DNA from: Ralstonia pickettii
GTDB lineage: Bacteria; Pseudomonadota; Gammaproteobacteria; Burkholderiales; Burkholderiaceae
Reading direction: 5' to 3'
DNA length: 64,000 nucleotides
Assembly (NCBI RefSeq): GCF_016466415.2
Contig: NZ_CP066771.1
Span: 1,798,001 to 1,862,000 of the forward strand
The notes under the pieces are model-generated. The model did not search any database, was not told the origin of the DNA, and saw only the letters and a program-made list of their open reading frames with translations. Position 1 is the first letter of the stretch, and each line of letters starts with the position of its first letter. Positions 1-10,796 of the stretch are shown here, piece after piece. Position numbers and translations under genes: made by a program.

Positions 1-3000
1 CGTCTCATCGACAGTCGTGAAGACGAGCGCGATCTCGCTGTTCTTGATCATGTCGACAATGTGCGGACGGCCGTCCTTCACCTTGTTGACTACGCGCACC
101 GGAATGCCGGCAGCTTCAATGGCAGAAGCCGTGCCACGCGTCGCCACGATCGGGTAGCCCAACGTATGCAGCGCGCGGGCGACTTCCACGGCTTGCGGCT
201 TGTCGCTGTCCTTGACGGTCATCAGCACGGTGCCCTTCTCGGGCAGGCGCGAACCGGCGGCGAGCTGGCTCTTGAAGAGCGCTTCGCCAAACGTCTTGCC
301 GACGCCCATGACTTCGCCAGTCGAGCGCATTTCCGGTCCGAGCACCGGATCGACGCCCGGGAACTTGTTGAACGGGAACACTGCTTCCTTGACGCTGTAG
401 TACGCCGGCACGACTTCTGTCTCGACGCCTTGCGACTCCAGCGACTGACCCGCCATGCAGCGAGCGGCAACCTTGGCCAGCGGCACACCGGTCGCCTTCG
501 ACACGTACGGCACCGTACGCGAAGCACGCGGGTTCACTTCCAGGACGTAGACGATGTCTTCGCCGCCCTTCTGCTGAATGGCGAACTGCACGTTCATCAG
601 ACCGACCACGTTCAGCGCCTTGGCCATCGCGGCGGTCTGGCGCTTCAGTTCGTCGACGGTCGCCTGCGACAGCGAATACGGCGGCAGCGAGCAAGCCGAG
701 TCGCCCGAGTGCACGCCAGCCTGCTCGATGTGCTCCATCACGCCGCCGATGAACACGCGCTTGCCGTCGGACAGGCAATCCACGTCGCATTCGATCGCGT
801 CGTTCAGGAAGCGGTCGAGCAGCACGGGGCTGTCGTTCGACACCTTCACGGCCTCGCGCATATAGCGCTCGAGATCGCGCGGCTCATGCACGATTTCCAT
901 CGCGCGGCCGCCCAGCACATACGACGGACGCACCACCAGCGGGTAACCGATTTCTTCGGCCAGCTTGAGCGCTTCGTCTTCAGCACGCGCGGTGCGGTTG
1001 GGCGGCTGGCGCAGGCCCAGCGAGTGCAGCAGCTTCTGGAAGCGTTCACGGTCTTCGGCGGCGTCGATCATGTCCGGCGACGTGCCGATGATGGGCACGC
1101 CGTTGGCTTCCAGGTCCAGCGCGAGCTTCAGCGGTGTCTGGCCGCCGTATTGCACGATCACGCCAACCGGTTTTTCCTTGTCGACGATTTCCAGCACGTC
1201 TTCCAGCGTCACCGGCTCGAAGTACAGGCGATCGGACGTGTCGTAGTCGGTCGAGACGGTCTCCGGGTTGCAGTTGACCATGATGGTCTCGTACCCGTCC
1301 TCGCGCAGTGCCAGCGCGGCGTGCACGCAGCAGTAGTCGAACTCGATACCTTGGCCGATCCGGTTCGGGCCACCGCCCAGGACCATGATCTTCTTGTTGC
1401 CCGTCGGCTCGGCTTCGCACTCGCCATGCTCGGCTTCGTACGTCGAGTACAGGTAGGCCGTGTTGGTCGCGAATTCGGCGGCGCAGGTGTCGACGCGCTT
1501 GTAGACCGGCCGCACCTTCTCGGCGATACGCTTTTCGCGCACGGCCTTGGCTGTCGTCTTGGTCAGCTTGGCAAGGCGGCGGTCGGAGAAACCCTTCTGC
1601 TTGAGCAGACGCAGCTCGGCAGCCGAGAGGCTTTCCAGGGTGCGGGACTTCACCAATGCTTCCGTCTTGACGATGTCTTCGATCTGCGCCAGGAACCACG
1701 GATCCACGGACGTCTCGGCATAAACCTCGTCGATCGACAGGCCGAGGCGGAATGCGTCGCCCAGATACCAGATCCGATCCGGACCGGCTTCGCCGATCTC
1801 TTCGATGATCTCGTCGCGGTCGGTGGACTTTTCGTCCAGGCCGTCCACGCCGACTTCCAGGCCCCGCAGCGCCTTCTGGAACGACTCCTGGAACGTCCGG
1901 CCCATGGCCATCACCTCGCCGACCGACTTCATCTGCGTGGTCAGGTGGCTGTCGGCCTGCGGGAATTTCTCGAACGCAAAGCGCGGCACCTTGGTGACCA
2001 CGTAGTCGATCGACGGCTCGAACGACGCCGGCGTCGCGCCACCGGTGATCTCGTTCTTCAGCTCGTCCAGCGTGTAACCGACGGCCAGCTTGGCAGCGAC
2101 CTTGGCGATCGGGAAACCGGTGGCCTTCGAGGCCAGTGCCGACGATCGCGACACACGCGGGTTCATCTCGATCACGATCATCCGGCCATCCTTCGGATTG
2201 ATCGAGAACTGCACGTTTGAGCCGCCGGTATCCACGCCGATCTCGCGCAGCACGGCCAGCGAGGCGTTACGCAGGATCTGGTATTCCTTGTCGGTCAGCG
2301 TCTGTGCCGGCGCCACGGTGATGGAGTCACCGGTGTGGATGCCCATCGGATCCAGGTTTTCGATCGAGCAGACGATGATGCAGTTGTCGGCCCTGTCGCG
2401 CACGACTTCCATCTCGTATTCCTTCCAGCCGAGCAGCGACTCTTCGATCAGCAGCTCGTTGGTCGGCGAGAGGTCGAGACCGCGCTTGCAGATCTCTTCG
2501 AATTCTTCGCGGTTGTAGGCGATGCCGCCGCCCGTGCCGCCCAGCGTGAACGACGGACGGATCACGATCGGGTAGCCGCTCGTGCCGGTTTCCTTGGCGA
2601 TCTGCGACTGCACGGCCACGGCTTCGTCCATCGAATGTGCGATGCCCGACTTGGCCGACCCGAGACCGATCTTGGTCATCGCGTCCTTGAACTTCTGGCG
2701 GTCTTCGGCCTTGTCGATGGCCTCGGGCGATGCGCCGATCAGCTCGACGTTGTACTTCTTCAGCACGCCGTGGCGATGCAGGTCCAGCGCGCAGTTCAGC
2801 GCGGTCTGGCCGCCCATCGTCGGCAGGATCGCGTCGGGGCGCTCCTTGGCGATGATGCGCTCGACGACTTCCCAGGTGATCGGCTCGATGTAGGTCACGT
2901 CGGCCGTGTTGGGGTCGGTCATGATCGTGGCCGGGTTGCTGTTGACCAGGACCACCTTGAAGCCTTCTTCACGGAGCGCCTTGCAAGCCTGCGCGCCGGA

Positions 3001-3084
3001 GTAATCGAATTCACACGCCTGGCCGATGATGATCGGACCCGCGCCGATGATCAGGATGGTTTTGATATCTGTACGTTTTGGCAT
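1..3084 (-). CDS. carB: carbamoyl-phosphate synthase large subunit (C-terminus cut by window edge)
   Basis: Large, ATP-grasp subunit that makes carbamoyl phosphate from bicarbonate, ammonia (from CarA) and two ATP for arginine and pyrimidine synthesis. Reading from ATG at 3084 gives [20 protein letters not shown], the typical CarB start, then two homologous ATP-grasp halves; the second begins near residue 555 with [20 protein letters not shown]. About 1028 residues are present. The family is about 1080, so roughly the last 50 residues (end of the allosteric domain) lie outside the window. Sixteen bases separate it from the stop of leuE, so it is probably co-transcribed with carA and leuE. The long open frames on the opposite strand are coding shadows. 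Confidence 0.97.
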   Translation of the reverse strand, partial: MPKRTDIKTILIIGAGPIIIGQACEFDYSGAQACKALREEGFKVVLVNSNPATIMTDPNTADVTYIEPITWEVVERIIAKERPDAILPTMGGQTALNCALDLHRHGVLKKYNVELIGASPEAIDKAEDRQKFKDAMTKIGLGSAKSGIAHSMDEAVAVQSQIAKETGTSGYPIVIRPSFTLGGTGGGIAYNREEFEEICKRGLDLSPTNELLIEESLLGWKEYEMEVVRDRADNCIIVCSIENLDPMGIHTGDSITVAPAQTLTDKEYQILRNASLAVLREIGVDTGGSNVQFSINPKDGRMIVIEMNPRVSRSSALASKATGFPIAKVAAKLAVGYTLDELKNEITGGATPASFEPSIDYVVTKVPRFAFEKFPQADSHLTTQMKSVGEVMAMGRTFQESFQKALRGLEVGVDGLDEKSTDRDEIIEEIGEAGPDRIWYLGDAFRLGLSIDEVYAETSVDPWFLAQIEDIVKTEALVKSRTLESLSAAELRLLKQKGFSDRRLAKLTKTTAKAVREKRIAEKVRPVYKRVDTCAAEFATNTAYLYSTYEAEHGECEAEPTGNKKIMVLGGGPNRIGQGIEFDYCCVHAALALREDGYETIMVNCNPETVSTDYDTSDRLYFEPVTLEDVLEIVDKEKPVGVIVQYGGQTPLKLALDLEANGVPIIGTSPDMIDAAEDRERFQKLLHSLGLRQPPNRTARAEDEALKLAEEIGYPLVVRPSYVLGGRAMEIVHEPRDLERYMREAVKVSNDSPVLLDRFLNDAIECDVDCLSDGKRVFIGGVMEHIEQAGVHSGDSACSLPPYSLSQATVDELKRQTAAMAKALNVVGLMNVQFAIQQKGGEDIVYVLEVNPRASRTVPYVSKATGVPLAKVAARCMAGQSLESQGVETEVVPAYYSVKEAVFPFNKFPGVDPVLGPEMRSTGEVMGVGKTFGEALFKSQLAAGSRLPEKGTVLMTVKDSDKPQAVEVARALHTLGYPIVATRGTASAIEAAGIPVRVVNKVKDGRPHIVDMIKNSEIALVFTTVDET

Positions 3085-3100
3085 AACCCGCTCGATTCGA

Positions 3101-3775
3101 TTAATTCAGTGTGGCCGTCGCCAGCTTGGCGGAAAAGCCGATAAACATGGCGCCGACGCCGCTGCTCATACCGGCAGACAAACGTCGTCGCGCGCGGAAC
3201 GCCGCGGCCAGCCGCGCGCCCACGAAGATGATGGTGGTCAGGTACAGGAAGCTGCAGATCTGGCAGACCAGCCCAAGCACGACGAACGACACGACCGGCA
3301 ACGCGTAGTGCGGATCGACGAACTGGATGAAGAACGAGATGAAGAACAGGATCGCCTTCGGGTTCAGCAGACTGATGATCAGCGCCTTCTTGAACGGGTG
3401 CGATTCATCGGCCGGAGCCGCGTCTTGTGCGACGGACTCGCCGGCCTTGCGCACACGCCAGTTGCGAACCGCGCCACGCAGCATCTGCAGGCCGATCCAC
3501 GCCAGATACGCCGCGCCGATGTACTTCACGACGTAGAACAGCGCCGGACTCGCCTTCAACAGCGAAGCCACGCCCGCTGCCGACAACACCATCAGGATGG
3601 CATCACCCAGAAACACGCCGCACGCGCCCTGGTAGCCCGCGCGCACACCGCGGCGGGCCGCCACCGACAGCACGTACATCGAATTCGGCCCCGGCAGCAG
3701 CACGATGAAAATCGTGCCGAGCAGAAAGGTCCAGAACTCGGTGATGCCGAAGTGGGCGAGCATGAAGGCGTTCAT
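3101..3775 (-). CDS. leuE: LysE/RhtB-family amino-acid exporter, LeuE-like
   Basis: Inner-membrane exporter of 224 residues with about six hydrophobic segments. The N-terminal motif [20 protein letters not shown] and the later [20 protein letters not shown] are LysE-family signatures, and the whole length reads like E. coli LeuE, which exports leucine and related amino acids. The start at 3775 gives the usual family N-terminus. It lies between carA (gap of about 20 bases) and carB (16 bases) on the same strand, so it appears to ride on the carbamoyl-phosphate operon. The substrate is inferred from similarity only. Confidence 0.85.
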   Translation of the reverse strand: MNAFMLAHFGITEFWTFLLGTIFIVLLPGPNSMYVLSVAARRGVRAGYQGACGVFLGDAILMVLSAAGVASLLKASPALFYVVKYIGAAYLAWIGLQMLRGAVRNWRVRKAGESVAQDAAPADESHPFKKALIISLLNPKAILFFISFFIQFVDPHYALPVVSFVVLGLVCQICSFLYLTTIIFVGARLAAAFRARRRLSAGMSSGVGAMFIGFSAKLATATLN

Positions 3776-3796
3776 GGGGGATGCGCTCTCGTTGCT

Positions 3797-4933
3797 TTAC
3801 TGTTTGGCTGCGTCCATCGCCGCGGTGAAGCGGTCAAACAGATACGCGATGTCGTGCGGACCGGGCGACGCTTCCGGGTGGCCCTGGAAGCAGAACGCCG
3901 GACGGTCGGTCAGCTCGAAGCCCTGCAGCGTGCCGTCGAACAGCGAGACGTGCGTCACGCGCGCGTTGGCCGGCAGCGATTCCGGGTCCACTGCAAAACC
4001 GTGGTTCTGCGAGGTGATGACCACGCGGCCGTCCTGCAAATCCTTGACCGGGTGATTCGCGCCGTGGTGGCCGGTCTTCATCTTGAGCGTCTTGGCACCG
4101 ACAGCCAGGCCCATGATCTGGTGGCCCAGACAGATGCCGAACGTCGGCAGGCGACGCTCCAGGAACTCCTTGGTGGCAGCGATAGCGTAGTCGCACGGCT
4201 CCGGATCGCCGGGGCCGTTGGAAAGGAAGACGCCATCCGGGTTATGCGCCAGCACGTCGGCTGCGCTGGTTTGTGCCGGCACCACCGTCACGCGGCAGCC
4301 ACGCTCGGCGAGCATGCGCAGGATGTTGAACTTGACGCCGAAGTCATACGCGACCACGTGGTACTTCGGGGCTTCCTGCTTGCCGTAGCCGCGGCCCAGC
4401 GCCCATTCGGTTTGAGTCCACTCGTACGGCTCGGTTACGGACACGACTTTCGCCAGATCCATGCCCGACAGGCCCGGGAACGAGCGCGAGAGGTCGATAG
4501 CCTTCTGCACGTTGTCTTCGCCGGCGAGAATGCAACCGTTCTGGGCGCCCTTCTCGCGCAGGATTCGGGTCAGCTTGCGCGTATCGATCCCGGCAATGGC
4601 GACAACTTTCTCGCCCTTGAGGTAATGCGAAAGCGTGTGCTCCTTGCGGAAGTTCGACGCCAGGATCGGGAGATCCTTGATGATGAGACCGGCGGCATGG
4701 ACTTTCGTAGCTTCGACATCCTCACGGTTCACGCCAACGTTACCGATATGCGGATACGTGAGCGTGACGATCTGGCGCGAGTAGCTCGGATCGGTAAGGA
4801 TTTCCTGATAGCCGGTGATTGCGGTGTTGAACACCACTTCGCCGATCGTATGACCGGCCGCACCGATGGAATAGCCACGAAAGACCGTGCCGTCTGCAAG
4901 CGCGAGAATGGCGGGCGGGAAAGACGGCAACAC
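3797..4933 (-). CDS. carA: carbamoyl-phosphate synthase small (glutaminase) subunit
   Basis: Glutamine amidotransferase subunit that supplies ammonia to CarB. The 378-residue length is normal. The class I triad is visible: Cys in [15 protein letters not shown] and the His/Glu pair in QGHPEASPG near the C-terminus; the N-terminal domain shows [17 protein letters not shown]. The start is a GTG at 4933, preceded by an AGGAG-type site in the leader (gcaggagctaccc). A strong promoter lies about 215 bases upstream, so there is a long leader. First gene of carA-leuE-carB. Confidence 0.97.
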   Translation of the reverse strand: MLPSFPPAILALADGTVFRGYSIGAAGHTIGEVVFNTAITGYQEILTDPSYSRQIVTLTYPHIGNVGVNREDVEATKVHAAGLIIKDLPILASNFRKEHTLSHYLKGEKVVAIAGIDTRKLTRILREKGAQNGCILAGEDNVQKAIDLSRSFPGLSGMDLAKVVSVTEPYEWTQTEWALGRGYGKQEAPKYHVVAYDFGVKFNILRMLAERGCRVTVVPAQTSAADVLAHNPDGVFLSNGPGDPEPCDYAIAATKEFLERRLPTFGICLGHQIMGLAVGAKTLKMKTGHHGANHPVKDLQDGRVVITSQNHGFAVDPESLPANARVTHVSLFDGTLQGFELTDRPAFCFQGHPEASPGPHDIAYLFDRFTAAMDAAKQ

Positions 4934-5149
4934 GGGTAGCTCCTGCTGGATTCACCCTGTGCCGACCTGATCACCTTGGCGCCGAAGCGGAATTCCGGCT
5001 ATGCGGAATCCGGGCCGTTTGCGCGCCGAGAGTCGGGGCTGGGACAGAACTCACCAGAAATCACCGAGAAACGAGGCAGACGGGGCGGTAGGCGGGAGGT
5101 AGGAAGCGGTTGGCGCTAGGGTGATGGGTTTCTGAACTCAAACCCAACA

Positions 5150-5178
5150 AGTATACCCGGACACCGCAAAAAACTCAA
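5150..5178 (-). promoter_or_regulatory. probable sigma-70 promoter of carA-leuE-carB
   Basis: On the minus strand a TTGAGT -35 box (5173-5178) and a TATACT -10 box (5150-5155) are exactly 17 bases apart, close to consensus. Transcription would begin near 5143, about 210 bases before the carA GTG. A 6-bp inverted repeat (GGGTTT / AAACCC, 5126-5145) sits at the start of that leader. The 4934-5278 interval holds no gene that I can support; the long leader could carry control elements, but I see no recognised riboswitch. Confidence 0.7.
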
Positions 5179-5278
5179 TGAAAGGAAGGACTTAACGGCG
5201 CGTGCCGCCCGATTTGTGACGTCCCGCCGTGCCCACGAGCCCGTGATCGAGCTGGCGAGAACGTCACTTTCTCATCGT

Positions 5279-7180
5279 CTAGTCACCTCGCACGGCAGCC
5301 TGCACCTGAGCCAGCGCCGTGGGGTCTTCAATGGTCGTCAGATCTCCCGGGTCACGCCCTTCCGCCACGGCCTGCATCGCCCGGCGCAGCAGCTTTCCGG
5401 AGCGCGTCTTGGGCAGCGCCCCGACAAAGAACACGCGCGAGGGCCGTGCCACTGCCCCGAGCTGCATCTCGACTGTGCGCATCAACTCACCTTCGAGGGC
5501 CAGGCGCCCCGTCGGCTCGGCAATGCGCGAAGCGTCACGCACGATGGCAAACCCCATCGCCACCTGCCCTTTGAGCTGATCGGCCACGCCCACCACCGCC
5601 ACCTCGGCGATGGCGGGATGCGACGACAGGCTTTCTTCGATCTCGCGCGTACCAAGGCGGTGGCCCGCCACGTTGATGACGTCGTCGGTGCGGCCGAGGA
5701 TGGTCAGGTAGCCCTCCTCGTCACGCACGCCCCAGTCGAAGCTCGAATAGATGTGCCGGCCCGGGAACGCAGACCAGTATGTCTGCAGAAAGCGGGCATC
5801 GTCACCCCAGACGGTCGTCATGCAGCCCGGCGGCAGCGGCGCGGCAACGGCGAGGAGCCCCTTCTCGCCGGGGGCGCAGGGTTCGCCGGTGGCCTCGTCC
5901 AGGATGTCGAGCTTGTAGCCATAGACCGGGAAACCCGGCGAGCCGAGCTTTTGCATGGAAGGCTCAACCCCTTGCGGAATGGCCAGCATCGGCCAGCCGG
6001 TCTCGGTCTGCCAGTAGTTGTCGACGATGGGCTTGTGCAGTGCCTCGCCGATCCAGCTTGCGGTGGGCTCGTCCAGCGGCTCGCCGGCAAGGAAGAGGCG
6101 GCGCAGGCTCGACAGATCATGTCGCTGCAGCAGCGCCGGATCCTGCTTTTTGAGTACGCGAATGGCGGTCGGTGCGGTGAACATCACGTTCACCCGATAT
6201 TGCTCGACGATGCGCCACCAGACCGCACCGTCGGGACGGATTGGCGTGCCTTCGTACATGACCGTCGTCAGGCCCGCGAGCAGCGGCGCGTAGACGATGT
6301 AGCTGTGTCCCACCACCCAGCCCACGTCCGAAGCGGTGAACATCGTGTCGCCGGGCTGCGTACCGAAAATGAGCGGCATCGACGCCGCGAGCGCCACCGC
6401 ATAGCCGCCGGTATCACGCTGCACGCCTTTTGGTTTGCCGGTGGTACCGGAGGTGTAGAGGATGTACGAGGGCTCGCTCGATTCCATCCATTCGCACGGC
6501 ACCTCGGCGTTCGCGTGCTGGGCGGCGAGCGTTGCGTAGTCGACATCGCGCGGGTTGCGCTGCATGGGCGCGAGTTGGCGATTGACGAGCAGCACGCGCT
6601 CGGGCTTGTGGGCCGCCAGCTCGATTGCAGCGTCGAGCAACGGCTTGTACTCGACCACCTTGCCCGCGCGCGAGCCCGCATCCGCACTGACGATCACGCG
6701 CGGCCTGGCGTCATCGATGCGCGTGGCGAGACTGTTGGAGGCAAAGCCGCCGAACACGACCGAATGGATCGCGCCGATGCGTGCACAGGCCAGCATGGCG
6801 AACGCGGCTTCCGGAATCATCGGTAGGTAAATCAGCACGCGGTCGCCCCGTCTGACGCCCAGCGCCTGCAGGCTCGCCGCCATGCGGTTGACCTCGCGAT
6901 GGAGCTGGCGATACGTGTACGTGATCTCCAGGCCGGTTTCGGTGGAGACGTACACCAGCGCCGCTTGCTCACCGCGGGTGGCGAGATGCCTGTCGACGGC
7001 GTTGTGGCAGAGGTTGGTGCGTCCGCCCACGAACCACTTTGCGAATGGCAAGCGCGAATCGTCCAGGACGGCAGAATACGGCGCCTGCCATTCGATGCGC
7101 TGGGCCTGTTCGCCCCAGAAGCCAGCGGGGTCATCAATGGAGCGCTGATACAGCGCGCGGTACGCGGCGGACATGGGCAT
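5279..7180 (-). CDS. prpE: propionate--CoA ligase
   Basis: Activates propionate to propionyl-CoA with ATP, feeding the 2-methylcitrate cycle. The ANL-superfamily signature YTSGTTGKPKGVQRD, the core motif DNYWQTETGWPM, the hinge region FDWGVRDEEGYLTILGRTDD and the acylation-site lysine in KTRSGKLLRR are all present. The 633-residue length and overall wording match PrpE better than acetyl-CoA synthetase. The start at 7180 was chosen because AGGAGA (7188-7193) is 7 bases upstream; an in-frame upstream ATG at 7237 lacks a site and extends past the family N-terminus. A second ATG at 7174 is also possible. No prp cycle genes are next to it. Confidence 0.92.
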   Translation of the reverse strand: MPMSAAYRALYQRSIDDPAGFWGEQAQRIEWQAPYSAVLDDSRLPFAKWFVGGRTNLCHNAVDRHLATRGEQAALVYVSTETGLEITYTYRQLHREVNRMAASLQALGVRRGDRVLIYLPMIPEAAFAMLACARIGAIHSVVFGGFASNSLATRIDDARPRVIVSADAGSRAGKVVEYKPLLDAAIELAAHKPERVLLVNRQLAPMQRNPRDVDYATLAAQHANAEVPCEWMESSEPSYILYTSGTTGKPKGVQRDTGGYAVALAASMPLIFGTQPGDTMFTASDVGWVVGHSYIVYAPLLAGLTTVMYEGTPIRPDGAVWWRIVEQYRVNVMFTAPTAIRVLKKQDPALLQRHDLSSLRRLFLAGEPLDEPTASWIGEALHKPIVDNYWQTETGWPMLAIPQGVEPSMQKLGSPGFPVYGYKLDILDEATGEPCAPGEKGLLAVAAPLPPGCMTTVWGDDARFLQTYWSAFPGRHIYSSFDWGVRDEEGYLTILGRTDDVINVAGHRLGTREIEESLSSHPAIAEVAVVGVADQLKGQVAMGFAIVRDASRIAEPTGRLALEGELMRTVEMQLGAVARPSRVFFVGALPKTRSGKLLRRAMQAVAEGRDPGDLTTIEDPTALAQVQAAVRGD

Positions 7181-7287
7181 GATGTTGTCTCCTGGCCATC
7201 GTACGCGATGGCCCAATCTTGGTTGTGCTTGATGCACCTACTTTGCGATCGCCAACTTACGCGGGTCTTACCGCCACCCCAAAACAA

Positions 7288-7311
7288 AACGGCGCCCCGC
7301 AGGACGCCGTT
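7288..7311 (-). terminator. intrinsic terminator after mltD
   Basis: Stem AACGGCG (7288-7294) pairs with CGCCGTT (7305-7311) around a 10-base loop. On the minus strand it is followed by TTTTGTTTT. It lies 13 bases after the mltD stop, so it should end that transcript. Confidence 0.75.
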
Positions 7312-7324
7312 TCTGTTGCCAGTC

Positions 7325-8875
7325 TCAGCGCCTCTTGCGCTTGACCGAACTGGATGAAGTTGCCACCGGCTTCGCCTTGACCACCGGCTTGCCGGCCACC
7401 TTCGCGGTCGGCACGCGCGGGGTTGCCGTTGCGGCGCGCGACGTTGTGGCCGATACGCGCATGACACGCACGTGCCCGCCACGACTGCCACCGCGCGCCT
7501 GCGGCAGCATCAGCACGACGCTGTGCCCTTTCGGGATGGCGTCGCCAGGCAACTGGTTCCACGCACGAATCTGGGCAACCGATACGCCGTAGCGCCGCGA
7601 CAGACCCGCCACCGTGTCGCGCTTGCCCGCGCGCACCACCACCTTCCTGAGGTCGGGCATGTCCGGCTCGACCGCCATGGTGGCGTTCTCGGCCAGCTCG
7701 GGGCTGATGTCGGGTGCGTTCTCCTGCGCGCCGTCCACTCGCGGTACCACCACGGTGGAGCCCGCCTTCAGGCGCATGCCCTTCGGAATGCGGTTGATCT
7801 CGCGAATGGTGTCGGGGTCAACTTTCAGCCGGGCCGCCAATGCCTCAACGCGCTCGCGGTTGCCGACCGTCACGGCCGTCCAGCTCGAGAGGCCGCCGCG
7901 ACAGGTGTTGAGGTTGTATTGGAACGTTTCCGCGTTGTCATACGGCAGAAGAATCTGCGGGTTCGACGCGCCGAGGATCACCGGCCGGTTGAACGACGGG
8001 TTCAGCGCCTTGAACTCATCCATCGGCAGATTCGCCAGCTTGGCTGCCAGCGTCACATCAATATCGCGTGACGTGGTGACGGTGACGAAATATGGATGGT
8101 TCGGAATCTCGGGCAGCGTGACCCCGTAGCGCTCTGGGTTGGCGATGATGTTCTTCACCGCCTGGAGCTTGGGCACGTACATGCGCGTCTCGGCGGGCAT
8201 GTTCAGGTTGACGTAATCGGTCGACAGGCCGGCTGCCTGGTTGCGCGCAATTGCCCGCGCCACCGCACCTTCGCCCCAGTTGTAGGCGGCCAGCGCGAGT
8301 TGCCAGTCGCCAAACTGGTCGTGCAGCTTGGAAAGATAGTCGAGCGCGGCGTCGGTCGAGGCCAGCACATCGCGGCGCTCGTCCTGGAAGACGTTCTGCT
8401 TGAGGTTGTAGGTTCGGCCAGTGCTCGGGATGAACTGCCACATTCCGGCAGCCTTGGCGCTCGACACCGCCTGCGGGTTGAACGCGCTTTCCACGAACGG
8501 CAGCAGCGCCAGCTCGGTGGGCATGTTGCGCCGCTCCAGCTCTTCGACGATGTGATACAGGTAGCGGTTCGAGCGATCCACCATGCGGCGGAAGGCTTCC
8601 GGGCGCTGCGCATACCAGTCGGTACGATCATCCACGGCCGAGCTTTGCAGATCGGGCATGGAAAACCCTTGGCGAATGCGCGCCCAGAGATCCTTGGCCG
8701 GCCCTTTCAGGGACGCGACGGGCTGCTGATCGATATTGACGACCGGCGCAGACGCTTGGCCGGCGGCGGTGGAGGCGCTGGTGCTGGCCGTGTCGGCGTT
8801 CGGCCCGGGGGCCGTTGCACAGGCCGCGAGGAGCAGACTGAGCACAGTTGCCGCAAGGAGTCGCACGGATCGCAT
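7325..8875 (-). CDS. mltD: membrane-bound lytic murein transglycosylase D (lipoprotein)
   Basis: Outer-membrane lipoprotein that cleaves peptidoglycan glycan strands. The signal peptide ends in a lipobox (LSLLLAACATA) about 20 residues in. The SLT catalytic domain shows the glutamate in LLPFVESAFNPQAVSSAKAA, then MWQFIPSTGRTYNL and the AAYNWGEGAV motif. Two LysM-like segments follow (TVGNRERVEALAARLKVDPD and AGKRDTVAGLSRRYGVSVAQ), then a basic, proline/alanine-rich tail. ATG at 8875 is used; a TTG immediately before it is possible. Length (516) is slightly over the E. coli enzyme. Confidence 0.93.
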   Translation of the reverse strand: MRSVRLLAATVLSLLLAACATAPGPNADTASTSASTAAGQASAPVVNIDQQPVASLKGPAKDLWARIRQGFSMPDLQSSAVDDRTDWYAQRPEAFRRMVDRSNRYLYHIVEELERRNMPTELALLPFVESAFNPQAVSSAKAAGMWQFIPSTGRTYNLKQNVFQDERRDVLASTDAALDYLSKLHDQFGDWQLALAAYNWGEGAVARAIARNQAAGLSTDYVNLNMPAETRMYVPKLQAVKNIIANPERYGVTLPEIPNHPYFVTVTTSRDIDVTLAAKLANLPMDEFKALNPSFNRPVILGASNPQILLPYDNAETFQYNLNTCRGGLSSWTAVTVGNRERVEALAARLKVDPDTIREINRIPKGMRLKAGSTVVVPRVDGAQENAPDISPELAENATMAVEPDMPDLRKVVVRAGKRDTVAGLSRRYGVSVAQIRAWNQLPGDAIPKGHSVVLMLPQARGGSRGGHVRVMRVSATTSRAATATPRVPTAKVAGKPVVKAKPVATSSSSVKRKRR

Positions 8876-9013
8876 CAAGTTCTGAGGGGTTAGGGCTAAA
8901 AATTGCCCCAGATAGTAAGAAACGCATCCGACCGCGTCAACCCGCGTTCACCCGGCGTGCCGCTTGCCCAATGCATCACATCTGGCCGCCTTATCGCCGC
9001 GCGCCGAGCGTTC

Positions 9014-9853
9014 TCAACGGAAATCGTTCTTCCACTGGCGCAACGCGGCGAATACTGCAACGGGGTCATCCGCGTCGATGCCTGCGTGGCGTGCCACGGC
9101 CTGCGTCACATTGGCGTCATCCGATCGTATGAAGGGATTGGTCGCCCGCTCGTGGCCAATGGTCGTGGGCACAGTCGAGCGGCCCTCGGCCCGCAACGCC
9201 GTTACCTCATCCTCCCAGGCTGCCAAGTCGGCGTTACCAGGTTCGACTGCGCGCGCAAAACGCACATTCGATGCCGTGTATTCATGCGCGCAATAGACAC
9301 GCGTATCGGGCGCCAACGCCGCCAGCTTGGCCAGCGACGCGCGCATCTGCGCGGGCGTCCCCTCAAAAAGCCGGCCGCAGCCGGTGGCGAAGAGTGTATC
9401 GCCACAAAACAGACTCGCCGATGCGGCATTACCCTGAAGGTGCCCCACATAGGCGACGTGACCGCTGGTATGACCGGGTACATCGATCACCCGGAATGTG
9501 GCGGCTGGCTGCGTGAGCGTCACGACGTCGCCTTCGCGCACGGCCTGCGTGCGGCACGGGATCGATTCGTGGGCTGGACCGATGACCGGCAGCGGCGCGC
9601 CCTCGGGATTCTGCGGATACGCGTCAAGCAGTTCGCGCACCCCGCCGACGTGATCGCCATGATGATGTGTGATTACAATGGCACCGAGCGCGAGCCCGCG
9701 TTCCTTCAAGAAGCGCAGCACCGGTTGCGCGTCGCCCGGGTCGACGACAGCAGCCACGCGGCCATCGTGCAGTGCCCAAATATAATTGTCGGTAAACGCA
9801 GCGATCGCCTCGACCTCAAGCGCTACACCGCGCGGCACACCACCCTGGACCAT
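9014..9853 (-). CDS. gloB: hydroxyacylglutathione hydrolase (glyoxalase II)
   Basis: Metallo-beta-lactamase-fold hydrolase that releases D-lactate and glutathione from S-lactoylglutathione. The metal-binding motif [10 protein letters not shown] is clear, with the second-shell HTSGH and the [11 protein letters not shown] segment that marks this family, then [13 protein letters not shown]. The chosen ATG at 9853 has AGAGGAG six bases upstream; an earlier in-frame ATG at 9970 would run far into the divergent gene. At 279 residues it is slightly long. Its start codon overlaps that of the divergent methyltransferase, a gloB/methyltransferase/rnhA order also seen in enterobacteria. Confidence 0.93.
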   Translation of the reverse strand: MVQGGVPRGVALEVEAIAAFTDNYIWALHDGRVAAVVDPGDAQPVLRFLKERGLALGAIVITHHHGDHVGGVRELLDAYPQNPEGAPLPVIGPAHESIPCRTQAVREGDVVTLTQPAATFRVIDVPGHTSGHVAYVGHLQGNAASASLFCGDTLFATGCGRLFEGTPAQMRASLAKLAALAPDTRVYCAHEYTASNVRFARAVEPGNADLAAWEDEVTALRAEGRSTVPTTIGHERATNPFIRSDDANVTQAVARHAGIDADDPVAVFAALRQWKNDFR

Positions 9854-10757
9854 GTCCGACTCCTCTAACGATCGTCGCATTATAGATTGGCACCACTGGC
9901 TCGCTTCGCCGCCCGGGCAATATGTCCTGCGGTGGGAGCAGGCCCAGTTCGATCGCACGGTGGCCGACATGTTCGGCTATCACGCGCTGCAGCTAGGCCA
10001 CCCTGGCTTTGGGGCGCTGCGCGAGAACCGCATCCCGCTGATTGCCCGCGTGGTGGACGACATCGACCCGACGGCCCCCACCGAAACGCTCGACCCGATG
10101 GATGGCGACCCCGCTGAATCCGCCGATGCGGCCGACGGAGAACCCGACACCAGCACGCCACCACGCCAAGCCACGCCCCGCGTCATCTGCCGCTATGACG
10201 AACTGCCCTTTGCTTCGCAGAGCATCGACCTCGTCGCCTTGCCCCACGTGCTGGAGTTCACTGACGATCCGCACGAAGTGCTGCGCGAAGTGGCGCGCGT
10301 GCTGATGCCCGAGGGGCGCCTGATCATCACCGGCTTCAACCCGCTCAGCCTGTGGGGCATGCGCCAGGGCATGCGGCGCTTGGGCACGGAATCGTTTCTG
10401 CCTGCGCAGAGCCAGATGATTGCGTTCACGCGCCTGAAGGACTGGCTGAAGCTGCTCGGATTTGATATCGTGCGCGGCCGTTTCGGCTGCTACTGCCCGC
10501 CCAATCGCTCGGACAAATGGCTGCAGCGCACCGCCTTCATGGAGAAGGCCGGCGACCGCTGGTGGCCGATCTTCGGCGCGGTTTACATGCTGCAGGCTGT
10601 CAAGCGCGTGCGCGCCATGCGCCTGGTCGGTCCGGCTTGGAAGACGCGTAAATCGCCGTCGCTGGTGCCGGCCGGCACGCCGGTCGCGACACCTTCGGGC
10701 TCGCATTCGACCAAGGCACCGTCGGCTACTGCGCGCGACGGCAAATCGGGCGTCTGA
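9852..10757 (+). CDS. SAM-dependent methyltransferase, YafS-like
   Basis: Class I methyltransferase of 301 residues. The best-preserved part is the methyltransferase-11-like core [20 protein letters not shown] followed by [20 protein letters not shown] and [17 protein letters not shown]. The glycine-rich SAM motif I is weak, as in E. coli YafS, which sits in the same place between gloB and rnhA. The substrate is unknown. The C-terminal 60 residues are basic and low-complexity. The ATG at 9852 shares three bases with the gloB start on the other strand (CATG, 9851-9854). No strong ribosome-binding site is seen, so an ATG at 9786 inside gloB cannot be excluded. Confidence 0.8.
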   Translation: MSDSSNDRRIIDWHHWLASPPGQYVLRWEQAQFDRTVADMFGYHALQLGHPGFGALRENRIPLIARVVDDIDPTAPTETLDPMDGDPAESADAADGEPDTSTPPRQATPRVICRYDELPFASQSIDLVALPHVLEFTDDPHEVLREVARVLMPEGRLIITGFNPLSLWGMRQGMRRLGTESFLPAQSQMIAFTRLKDWLKLLGFDIVRGRFGCYCPPNRSDKWLQRTAFMEKAGDRWWPIFGAVYMLQAVKRVRAMRLVGPAWKTRKSPSLVPAGTPVATPSGSHSTKAPSATARDGKSGV

Positions 10758-10796
10758 GCGCGCCCGTTCCACTCACTGATCACCCATCGTTTCTCA

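Noticed and set aside
61-2220. 719-residue open frame on the plus strand
   Set aside because: It is antisense to carB, rich in His/Arg/Gln with no motif; a coding shadow of a GC-rich gene.
3026-4939. 637-residue plus-strand open frame across leuE and carA
   Set aside because: Antisense to three well-identified genes, low complexity, no ribosome-binding site.
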